Shown piece by piece: positions 11,943-21,038 of a DNA stretch of 64,000 bases. The notes under the pieces were generated by a model, which saw nothing but the letters and a program-made list of their open reading frames with translations, searched no databases and was not told the origin of the DNA. A program made the translations under genes and the position numbers. The DNA is taken from the NCBI GenBank assembly GCA_021234535.1, contig CM037846.1, positions 14,024,150 to 14,088,149 on the forward strand, given 5' to 3'. Positions within the stretch are counted from its first letter, which is position 1. Every line of letters begins with the position of its first letter. The DNA is from Stichopus chloronotus. Its lineage: Eukaryota > Echinodermata > Holothuroidea > Aspidochirotida > Stichopodidae.

Positions 11943-12560
11943 ATAGTATATAGTATATAGTATATAGTATATAGTATATAGTATATAGTATATAGTATAT
12001 AGTATATAGTATATAGTATATAGTATATAGTATATAGTATATAGTATATAGTATATAGTATATAGTATATAGTATATAGTATATAGTATATAGTATATAG
12101 TATATAGTATATAGTATATAGTATATAGTATATAGTATATAGTATATAGTATATAGTATATAGTATATAGTATATAGTATATAGTATATAGTATATAGTA
12201 TATAGTATATAGTATATAGTATATAGTATATAGTATATAGTATATAGTATATAGTATATAGTATATAGTATATAGTATATAGTATATAGTATATAGTATA
12301 TAGTATATAGTATATAGTATATAGTATATAGTATATAGTATATAGTATATAGTATATAGTATATAGTATATAGTATATAGTATATAGTATATAGTATATA
12401 GTATATAGTATATAGTATATAGTATATAGTATATAGTATATAGTATATAGTATATAGTATATAGTATATAGTATATAGTATATAGTATATAGTATATAGT
12501 ATATAGTATATAGTATATAGTATATAGTATATAGTATATAGTATATAGTATATAGTATAG
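11943..12560. repeat. (TATAGTA)n minisatellite, about 88 copies
   Basis: A nearly perfect heptamer array lying in the right TIR arm of the hAT-like element. The 5' side grades from (AT)n and the 3' side returns to the TIR sequence TATAGTATAGGCTATAG. That sequence is the likely seed of the expansion, because the left arm holds the complementary words. The long open frame on the minus strand here (repeating residues YTIYYIL) is an artefact of a stop-free 7-mer. Confidence 0.95.
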
Positions 12561-12603
12561 GCTATAGTATTGGCTATATGTTTCGAACGCCTGTGGTTTA
12601 GGG

Positions 12604-13339
12604 TAGGCTAGGCCTACGTAAATTTCACTGCTGCTTTGAACTTGGATTGGAAAATAGCATTTTAAAGTTATTACAAACATAGGCCTACACAAGTTCGAAC
12701 ATCACATTCTGCCCTACAATACATTTTTGGGGTGGTAGCCTAAGTGAGGGGCAGGAACTAGCCCCAGCCTTGTCTTTAGGCCTTACTGGTAACAGATTTT
12801 GAGTTTTCTTGAGTTCATTGAATATAATGCGTTTATATGGGGCTGTGTTGTGTGGTTGTTTGCGGGGCCATGATGTATGATACGAAACGAACACAGCCGA
12901 ATTATACCAATGCTTATCAGCCTTATTACACTATCCTATCACACAGCAGTGGAAACTTTTCGAACATACTGTACTGTACATGTAGCTTCAATGTAACACT
13001 AGGCTTTATTTAACGTTAGTGCTTGGCTTCTTCATACAAGGCGTGGAATTGGAAAGTTTAAAAATAAAGTTACCCTCAAATGTCTTGAAGAGCACAGCCA
13101 AACCCCATTCTTCCAGCTTCGCTCTCACGAAATTTTCTGTCGGTTCCATAGGAAAACAGTAAAGATAGTTGGTAGAATTGTAGTAGAAAAAATTTCTCTT
13201 TCGTTTGGACCACAGTCCTTTCGTTCCTCGCGGGGACGCGCAAATAACATGCATGCATGCGGGACGTGTGCATGCAAACATCACGTAGACCCATAATGCA
13301 CATTTGTACTGACGCATGGGCAGTATCGGAATACGGTAT
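12604..13339. other. B1 right interior, no gene recognised
   Basis: Short minus-strand ORFs at 12685-12894 and 13006-13317 have no recognisable domain. By position this would be the promoter side of the minus-strand genes if transcription starts near the right end. It is not comparable with B3, because the window ends first. Confidence 0.4.
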
Positions 13340-13553
13340 AGCTGTACGGTGATACGAAGTCGTTCTCTCTCACGTACGGCTTACGTACAGAAGTACGTTT
13401 TCCAACTAGTGCTGTTTGACCATTGTGCATTGTCAAATACCTCAAATCACTGATGATTTCACAGCATCTCTACTCAAATACTGACAAGACTATGGTCACT
13501 TTCAAATGACCTACGACTATGGTCACGTATTTGACCATTGTGAGTTTAGAGTG
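13340..13553. promoter_or_regulatory. B1 right TIR and subterminal motif cluster
   Basis: Contains TTGACCATTGTG twice and CTATGGTCAC twice, and ends in GAGTTTAGAGTG, the inverted match of the left terminus CACTCTAAATC. Motif density is lower than at the left end, an asymmetry also common in CACTA elements. Confidence 0.7.
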
Positions 13554-14403
13554 TGGTTTGCCCGCGCTTTCATTTTGCATTATATTGTACATCAAGTGAA
13601 CCAGCATTATCGACATTAGGTGCCTAATTATGCAAACGGGAATCGTCACAATCCGCCAGATACATTCCTACTTCAAGTACTAAGCACATTTTGCATGAAA
13701 AACAAATCAAATAAATAAGAAAAAAAAATCGACATGACGCGTTCCAAACGACAACGTCTTGTGAAACACGCAATGCGACGGACGGTCTGGGGCTCATTAA
13801 AGTTAAAACAACTGATGATGAGAGAAGGCTTGAGAGTTTAGAGAATGACAGAGATGCCATCAATGGATTTTCAACTTCTTGAATTACTTCGCTATAGTCA
13901 TGCACTCTTTTATTGACCAGAGGATACAGACGGCTTGTAGAATTCTTTTTGACGCTAACTACATTACTCAAACACAAATAAAAGAAAAAAAAAGAAAAGA
14001 AAAACACACACACACACAAAAGCAACGACGAACATGCTAAAATAAGCAGTTACACATATCCATCGATATGTCAGTAGTGTGAATTTCTGGTATACATGGC
14101 ACAGTAACCCTGTGCACACCTCTGATTAAATGCTCGACGAGGGCCATATATTCGTGTTAAAACAGCGTTTAAAGAGAGAGGATGAGATTGAGCAAAGAGA
14201 CACATCTCGTGAAAATCAGTCCGTGAAACGATGAAATTCAGTGCACTCTTCGGTGATGAACATGTGCAATGTACACAGAGGAAAAGAAAAACACAATAAT
14301 GATTTGCATAAAATAAAAATAAAATTAAACACAAAAAGAGTTACGGTACGTTGCAATAATTTACACACACACACACCAACAAAAAAAAAGTAAAAAAAAA
14401 TAG

Positions 14404-14560
14404 AAATGCATGAATGCGACGATTAAACACACAAACCCAAAGGATGGAAGTACAGATAATACAAAAAATAAATAAAAAAGAAAATTATGAATGCATTAAT
14501 GAGACGATTAAACACACAAAACTAAGGGATGGAAGTTCAATTAATACCAAAATAAAAATA
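14404..14560 (+). repeat. Two-unit tandem repeat inside unit A
   Basis: Two blocks share GACGATTAAACACACAAA and GGATGGAAGT (first at about 14417-14450, second at about 14501-14535), each followed by an A-rich tract. The dimer is present in every A copy that covers this position (about 21675-21820, 25557-25700, 32370-32510, 40792-40930, 47410-47560, 51270-51415). Confidence 0.75.
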
Positions 14561-15672
14561 AAAAAATAAAAAGAGAGAGACTGATGAAACGAACATGAAA
14601 TGCTACGTGCAAATAACGAATCGAGAGTTGCAATACAAGTGAACGAACAAGGGGTAAAAGAAAAAAAAATGTAATGTCACTGCAGGAGAAGGGCGAAACA
14701 ATTGTTGTTCGACGTAAGATGAAGTTGCGAAATTGTTGAGTCCGATAAGTTGTTAACCATGATGTATATATGTATATACATTTTTTCTCCGCTGTAAGGA
14801 TGGGAACGGGTTATCATTTGCTCTTGGACATTTATCATTGAACGCAATATCACCTACTCTGCCTGTAACTTTCAAGTCAAATGTTTATGTTTAATTTTTT
14901 ACCATTCAAGTGTGCCGATCGAACACAGGGAGCAACGTTTGGCGGACCGCACTGTCAAACCGTATCAAGAAAGCAAAAAATAAAGACAAAATAATAATAA
15001 AAAAAAACGGGGAGTTGGAGGGGCCTGTTGTGTTGTACATTAAAGTTGCCAAACACTTATGATGCATTCCAAATAAAGTTAAACAAGAACGACACATGAC
15101 TCGAAAGGTCGCTTACCGACAAATAATGCTTCTTTAGTCCTCGGATGACTTGAATGACAAAAGATGAGCGCGACTTGTGTCGGTCTATACCACTGAATAA
15201 CAAGTGCGCATCATCAACAAGGACTTTCCTGTCGAGCAATTACACTTCATGACATGATGCGAAGCGCAATACGTTTCCCGTCTGCAAAGGGCAGCAGTGA
15301 CTGTAGGAGAAAAAAAAAAATAAGGAAAAAATGTATGAAAAGGTGTCAATGTCGGAAAAAGTGCACATTTTTTTTTTTTTTTTTAGGTACCGTTTCCTCT
15401 CGAAAATGAAGAAATTTATGAAGCACAGTGAACAGTTTTTGCTCGTTCCAGGACCCTTATAATCAGTCATTCCCAAACGAAGTCGATCTAGTATAACATA
15501 CGTTACACAACAAAAACAGCGTAGCACGGGGGGGGGGGGGGGTTGGAGGTTAGCAGTGAAAGTCCCTAGAATGGACATTTGTTCAACTTTTTCGGTATGT
15601 TATGCTATGGGTTGGTTTCTTTTGTGGATTGAATATTGACGCAGGTGAGTTGAAGGTATATATGTTGCAAAA

Positions 15673-15903
15673 ATGGAGTCAATTGGAGCAATTATGGACA
15701 ATTTGTGGACTTTTAGCCTGCGGAGCATTATCTTTGAGCAGGTGTGTGTTCCGGTCCGACTGAACAGGGTAGGTAAAATTCGACGGTCAAAAAATCTAAA
15801 CTTAGCTAAGGTACGGAAAATTGAAAGTGCCATGGATGGCAAATGTGTCAGCTTTCCAACTAGTGGTAGCTTATATCTGTTGAAAACTTCTAGAAGGCTT
15901 TAG
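15673..15903 (+). CDS. Small 76-codon ORF of unit A, doubtful
   Basis: Opens MESIGAIMDN and ends LKTSRRL; repeated at 22949-23179, 26821-27051 and 42046-42276. The copy in A7 (from 48682) is frameshifted by loss of one T near 48718. The opposite strand is also open over most of the same bases, no domain is recognised, and the differences I saw among copies include replacement changes (L/R and L/V). Conservation therefore seems to reflect recent duplication rather than coding selection. It is listed because it is the only ORF kept in most units. Confidence 0.15.
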   Translation: MESIGAIMDNLWTFSLRSIIFEQVCVPVRLNRVGKIRRSKNLNLAKVRKIESAMDGKCVSFPTSGSLYLLKTSRRL

Positions 15904-16798
15904 TGACCACATTACTTTTGCCGTTTAGTGTGTAAGTCAATGGAGAAGGGGTATGGGACCTACCTTAAATGTCAAAAGAAAAGAAAACGGAGAAGAAAAA
16001 AAAAATGAAAATTTGAAATATATAAGAAGGCCTCGGTGATGATTCGCGATGTAATTAATTACGCGGTTAAGCCGTGAATGTGTATTGCCCTTTGAATTAT
16101 GTATTGCGAGTCTATTTCTATGGCATTCACTCAGCAGAGGCTACGGTTGATTTGGCTTATGTACTGTATATATCAGTGATATTTACACATGGGTGTGACT
16201 GAAAACTATTTCATTTGTTTAACTATTGAAGATGTTCTCTTGAACTTGTAAAACAACGACAAGCCAATGATCTGCCGAATCGAAGTAATAATGTTGAGCC
16301 TGCGGACATGTAATCGACATAATTAATTGAACATGTAAATAAGAAAAAAAAAAAAAGAACATATGCGTAGCCTACCTGTATTTATTTATTTTTGGTTAAT
16401 GTGAACGGTTTATATGTGGGTGTTAAGGTGTAACCGATTATCGTATTTATTCTGGAGACTTCAATATTCTGGAGATTTCAGTTAATTGTTGCCGGAATCT
16501 CTGTAATAGAGTCGTTCATGTCTGTGAACAAAACTCGACAATAAACAGATGCCCGAGCTAGCTAGTAAGGCTGTGGTACCTTGGCACAGAATGAATACAA
16601 CTAAACGGCGCATAGCCCAGCTATTATTTTTGCACAGTTGCTCAATGCGTTGTGTCCACACGCTCGCTCTGCTAATATGGTGACTATTTGCAACACAGTG
16701 ACGTCATCATCCATAGCCTAATTGTTCTGTTGCATTTTGGCCACGGAAGACGGCTCTCAATTCACTTGACCATGAAGTATTATTTTCTCGCATCAAAA

Positions 16799-16871
16799 GT
16801 CAGGCTGACGTAGTGGTTAACCACGCTGGCGCTTCGGCGTCGGCAATACACCAGATCGAGTATCTGCGCTG
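16799..16871 (+). repeat. tRNA-derived SINE-like head in A2
   Basis: A 73-nt tRNA-like segment. An A-box-like TGACGTAGTGG is at 16806-16816 and a B-box-like GATCGAGTATC at 16854-16864, about 37 nt apart. CAGA-TCGAGTA-TCTG forms a T-arm with a 7-nt loop. The acceptor stem does not pair well and no CCA or clear anticodon arm is seen, so this is a tRNA-derived repeat rather than a working tRNA. Both promoter boxes are intact enough to be tested for Pol III transcription. Confidence 0.55.
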
Positions 16872-17654
16872 TAGGTTTTCCGTGTAAATTTCGTGCCGAG
16901 AAAGCTAGGTAAGCGTCGGTGTGCTCTGCACATGCATCAATTTTTTATGCCCGTAATGGCTTCGCTCAGGTAGTGGTGCGTATGGCCTAGGATCTGTGCC
17001 ACAATTCCTCCCTTAGATCCGCAAAAGCTTTCGAGAGAGCTCGCTGATGGGCCGGCCCGAGTTCGGGGCCAGAAGTGGGCTAGCTGACTTGCAATTGAGG
17101 GCTCCCGTCATTGCGACGGGTCGATTAGCTTCGACCGGTGTGAGTTGACGTTCAACGTTCAGTGAAACCATGGCCTCAAATGAGGCGTGTCTCTCTTGCT
17201 AAAATTTAATTTTGTTTCTTTTTAATATGAAGAAGGAAAATACATTCGAGACAATCACCATATTCCATAGAAAAGAGAGAGAGAGAGAGATTTTTTTTTT
17301 TTTTTTTCTAAACACGGTTGATCTTCTTTTGTAAAACACATCGGGACATATCATCATTATCACCATCATCTCGTTGTCCCCTCCCTCATCCAGAAATTGG
17401 CGGGGCATCTTTTATTCTCTTCCCAACTCGTCCCTGGTTTGCCCTCGCTTTTATTTTGCATTATATTGTACATCAAGTGAACCAGCATTATCGACATTAG
17501 GTGCCTAATTATGCAAACGGGAATCGTCACAATCCGCCAGATACATTCCTACTTCAAGTACTAAGCACATTTTGCATGAAAAACAAATCAAATAAATAAG
17601 AAAAAAAAATCGACATGACTCGTTCCAAACGACAACGTCTTGTGAAACACGCAA

Positions 17655-19907
17655 TGTATCTAAACTACTAGGTAAATTTGGGGCTCTCTCTGATTCCGAG
17701 ATACTTTTAAGTACAGTACGATCGTTACTCATCCACTTAGTGAGTCTAAAGCCACCCTTCATTAAAATGCATCTAAGGCGTTCCTCGACTTCCATCGCGA
17801 CAGTCGGGTCATCAACTGAAGCTAGAAGATCGTCAACATAGAAATTATTCTCGATAAATTGAATGGCTTTCTTTCCAACAATATCCTGATTGTCTATTTC
17901 GTTGTCTTTTGCTGTTCGCCGCAACGCATAGCCGGCACAAGCTGGGCTGGACGTGGCGCCGAAGAGATGCACCGTCATCCTATATTCGCGCGGTTTGTTC
18001 TCTAGATTTCCCTCGGGCCACCAAAGAAACCTGAGGACGTCGCGGTCTTTGGGAATCACTTTCACCTGATGAAACATTGCCTCTACGTCTGCAACTAGAG
18101 CAATTCGCTGTTCCCTAAATCTATGGAGGACACCCACAAGACTGTGCATGGTGTCTGGGCCCTTCAGTAAATACGAATTTAATGAAATATCCTTCCACTT
18201 TGCTGCGCAATCATAAACTACTCTGACTTTGTCTTTGTGGGGGTGAACAACTGGATGGTGAGGTAAATACCAAATATTTCCGACCTCACCTTCACTTTGA
18301 ACAGGTTCAGCGTGACCTTTAGCAATATAACCTTCAACAGTGTCGGTATACTTTTGCCACATCACATTGTCCCTTTCCAACTTTCGCTTTAGGTGTTCGA
18401 GACGTAATACGGCTAAGGGTCTGTTAGAAGGCAAGAGATGGTCGTCATCCTTCCACAGAAGACCTGTCTGATAGTGATTATCGCTAGTAAGAGAGGTGGT
18501 CGAGTCTAATAAGTTTTTGGCTCTCCTGTCCTGAACAGAATCGGATTCACCAAAGCCCCCATCGTCCACGGACCAAGAACTTTTCAAAAAATTTAGGATC
18601 TCTTCATTTGGACAACATGATATCCGGTTTACATTCTTTCTATCATCACGATCACCTGATCCTGCAGGTCCCATTACTGACCAACCAAGGGGTGTTTTTA
18701 CTCCGTATGGATCTCCCGACTCCCCACGTTTCTCATCTATAACCCAAAACGCTTCGGGAACATCCACCCCTATCAGCAATTCGAGGTCATACCTCGAAAT
18801 ATTCTCCCATGGGATGGATCTCAAATGTTTCCACTTGTTGAGCTCTTGACGATTTGGGATACTGTCATCACTTCTAGGCAGGTTAGGGACCGATAGAGTA
18901 TTAATCGACAAACTGCTACTTTCATTCTGCCCTCTAACGCTTATTTTAAAGCTTGAGCCTTTTTTAGGTTCGACTCCATTAACTGTTGATGATGTGTAAG
19001 ACATGGGTTTCCCGTTAACACCCAATTTCTTCCTTAGCGATTCTGAGCTCAGAGTAGTGTCCGACCCACTATCTAACATAGCTAGGGTATTCACTCCATT
19101 GCCATTGCTAGCGGTTACGGTCACTGGGATAATTCTTAAGAACACTTTACTACCAAAAATAGCGGTGTTCGACGTGATAGACGTATTCTCAGGATTAGAT
19201 GGAGGATGGAGTAGCTTATTGTGTTTGTCAGACCGACAAAACGAGCAAGTGACGTCCTTTCTGCATTTAGTTGCTGCGTGGCCAGGAATTAAGCACCTGA
19301 AGCACAACCTCTTTGCTTTAACCATATCTAGCTTCTCTTCATAATTCATGCCAGCGAATGACTCGCAATCATAGATTTTATGATCGGCATCACAGGCGAA
19401 ACACTTCAGAGATTTACCTCTCAAAAAATTAGATTTAACTCGACACTTATCTTCTTTCAAGAAAGCGCTCGATTTACCAGGGCCTATGTTCCTGCCAAAC
19501 ATATTAGATGAAACCTCAGCTTGACTTATCAGATACGCCAGAAGATCTTTAAATCCTGGCTCTCTGGTCTGAAGGATGTCTTGAGCTACCTTTGCCCACC
19601 CAGTCTGAAGATAAATTGGTAACAAACTTTGGATCTTGAGCAGGTTACTTGCAGAATTTAGGTCATTTACATGCCCCATCTGAGATAAGGTTATGTTACA
19701 TCTCTGCATTTCAGATATTAGTTCCCACAAACTGTCCCCGTCATTGGCTTTCATTGGCTTTCTATTGAGCAATTTGCTCATCAAAGAATTCAGAATCAGA
19801 TGCACCTGACCGAATTGTCTTTTCAAAATAGCCTTCGCACTTGCGTAACCTTCATCGTCGAGAAGAGCACAGCTCTCGATACAGCAACGCGCTTTGCCTT
19901 TACACAA
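17655..19907 (-). pseudogene. BEL/Pao gag-protease-reverse transcriptase fragment
   Basis: A long open frame. About residues 1-130 are gag-like (DLNSASNLLKIQSLLP). Three zinc-knuckle-like Cys/His clusters follow at about 169-234 (CFACD, CFRCLIPGH, CSFCRSDKH). An aspartic-protease motif LDSGSD is at about 278-283. The BEL-typical LIGVDVPEAFW and LGWSVMGP region comes next, and then the RT with FYVDD. It is open throughout, which suggests a young insertion. It is truncated at both ends: the gag start is lost at the inversion joint, and the RT runs into unit A at 17654, so the last ~45 codons of the open frame (to 17505) are unit A sequence. Confidence 0.85.
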
Positions 19908-19924
19908 CTTTGCCTTTTATTTGC

Positions 19925-20521
19925 TATCATCAGTGGCATTTTAATCCTCCTACGGCCAGCCATTTTGGGGGAGCGTGGGAACGATTAATTAGGTCAGTTA
20001 GGAGAATTCTTCGAGGTGTTTTGAAGCAGCAAACGGTCACAGATGAGGTTCTCACAACTCTTCTAACTGAAGTTGAGTCAATCCTCAACTCAAGACCTCT
20101 CACTGACTTCTCCTCTGATCCGAAAGATGAGGAGCCTCTAACACCGAATCACTTGCTTTTGATGAAACAGGGGCCTGATACTCCAGTAAGTACAGAAACC
20201 ACTTATAGTCGGAGAAGATGGCTACAGGTACAATACCTTGCTTCTTTGTTTTGGAGGAGATGGCGAAAAGAATATCTTCCTCTTCTTCAAAAACGTCATA
20301 AGTGGAATATTCCGAAAGAAAATGTTGCTGTCGGGGACATAGTTCTTCTCACCGATGAGACTGTCCCTCGCGGTAAGTGGCCTTTGGCGAAGGTCGCAAC
20401 AGTTTTCGAAAGCAGTGATGGAAAAGTGAGAAGCGTTGAAGTACGAGTTCGTAATAAAATACTAAAAAGACCGATCACGAAATTGTGTATAGTAAGGAAA
20501 GTGTCAGATCATCCTCATTAA
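19925..20521 (+). pseudogene. BEL/Pao integrase C-terminal region
   Basis: From about 19931 the frame reads the BEL-typical WHFNPP...HFGGAWERL block, then [22 protein letters not shown], and the C-terminal domain with [25 protein letters not shown] and [10 protein letters not shown]. It ends at TAA 20519-20521. The catalytic D,D(35)E portion would lie upstream and is missing. It reads opposite to the gag-RT part of the same element. Confidence 0.85.
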
Positions 20522-20635
20522 AGGTTTCCTGGAATACTTTATTGATCTATGCATAGATAAATGTTTTGTTTACAGTGTTCCAAAGTGTTATATTAATGTA
20601 AGAATTTGCAAAATCCTTCGATTTTACAGGGGGAG

Positions 20636-21038
20636 TGTAAAGTGCTCATAGCGTTTCCTTTATTTATTGGTCTTCGCGTGCGTTCTTGCGTGTGTGCGTG
20701 CGTGTATGTGTGAGTGCGAATATGTGCGCGTGAGTTTTGATTGTTTTAAAGTTGTTTTCGTCGGAATTCTGTCAGTTGCAAGTTGGCAGTCAGTGTTACG
20801 TGTTGTAGTCTCGGAGATCTAAGATTTTGTGATTTTTAATGATTTTAATGTTTATCGTTGTTTATTATCTTCCGTCCGACAGTCACTTCTTTCATTTGAT
20901 TTTCTTTGTTTTATTTGTTCCAGTCACCAGATAATCAGATCGTGTGATTATAAGACTACTTAACGAATAAATGATCCCGATCAAGAGACATCTGCGTTGA
21001 ACAAATCTTTGTGTCCCGCGTGACTCAGTAGATTTACA
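20636..21038 (+). repeat. 3' LTR of the BEL/Pao element
   Basis: Begins TGTAAAG directly after a purine tract AGGGGGAG (about 20628-20635, likely polypurine tract) and ends GATTTACA before the TSD; TGTAAA/TTTACA are inverted terminal repeats. It contains AATAAA at 20966-20971. It is 403 bp long and no second LTR is present. The GT-rich stretch at about 20680-20730 is a microsatellite-like part of it. Confidence 0.8.

Larger units (their letters stand above)
10496..12595. mobile_element. hAT-like non-autonomous element with long TIRs, nested in B1
   Basis: Terminal inverted repeats begin CACAGGCGTTCGAAACATAT at 10496 and end with its complement at 12595. They continue inward, across AT microsatellites, as a second inverted pair (10574-10667 against 11832-11925). 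An exact 8-bp duplication GTTTAGGG flanks it (10488-10495 and 12596-12603), the TSD size of hAT transposons. No transposase is encoded. The right arm is swollen by a 7-bp minisatellite. B3 carries the same left end at 63894 with the same flank. Confidence 0.8.
805..13553 (-). mobile_element. Unit B copy 1: CACTA/EnSpm-like transposon, complete ends
   Basis: A 12.7-kb element nested in unit A. The termini are inverted repeats CACTCTAAA at 805 and TTTAGAGTG ending at 13553, and similarity continues inward through ACAATGGTCAAAT. It is flanked by the 2-bp duplication TG (803-804 and 13554-13555), confirmed against empty A copies. ATGGTCA/TGACCAT motifs crowd both subterminal regions, as is typical of CACTA elements. 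Genes lie on the minus strand. Compared with B3 it has lost about 1.5 kb of the transposase frame, so it is a non-autonomous deletion derivative. Later insertions inside it are at 9150-9836, 9961-10315 and 10496-12595. The superfamily assignment rests on termini, subterminal repeats and protein motifs; Mirage- or Chapaev-type relatives are alternatives. Confidence 0.75.
13554..17307 (+). repeat. Unit A copy A2, right part (nearly full unit)
   Basis: Continues the unit after the B1 insertion with TGGTTTGCCCGCGC and runs to the GA/T tracts before A3. Sub-blocks in order: CA and A-rich tracts (about 13985-14018, 14364-14400), a 2-unit repeat of about 84-98 bp (14404-14560), a G-run (15530-15541), the small ORF at 15673-15903 and the tRNA-like head at 16799-16871. 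It has the 13-bp segment AAATCAGTCCGTG at about 14213-14225 that is missing from copies to the right of 28.5 kb. Confidence 0.85.
17655..21038. mobile_element. BEL/Pao LTR retrotransposon, internally inverted and deleted
   Basis: Inserted in A3 with the target sequence CGCAA duplicated (17650-17654 and 21039-21043; the shared word is CGCAATG). The empty site is visible in A4 at about 24914. The left two thirds read gag-protease-RT on the minus strand and the right third reads integrase C-terminus-3' LTR on the plus strand. The inversion joint is at about 19905-19930. The 5' LTR, RNase H and the catalytic core of integrase are absent. Both outer ends finish in ...ACA on the outward strand. The element cannot be autonomous. 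Confidence 0.85.

Noticed and set aside
11943..12560. CRISPR-like or other spaced repeat array
   Set aside because: There are no spacers; it is a continuous 7-bp tandem repeat in eukaryotic DNA.
11898..12692. 264-codon minus-strand ORF with repeating YTIYYIL residues
   Set aside because: It is the translation of a stop-free heptamer minisatellite; no start context, domain or conservation supports a protein.
13006..13317. Short ORFs near the right end of B1 as possible transposon genes
   Set aside because: No domain, no second copy in the window for comparison, and overlapping frames both open.
16799..16871. Functional tRNA gene
   Set aside because: Boxes and T-arm are present, but the acceptor stem does not pair and no clear anticodon arm can be drawn; better read as a tRNA-derived repeat.
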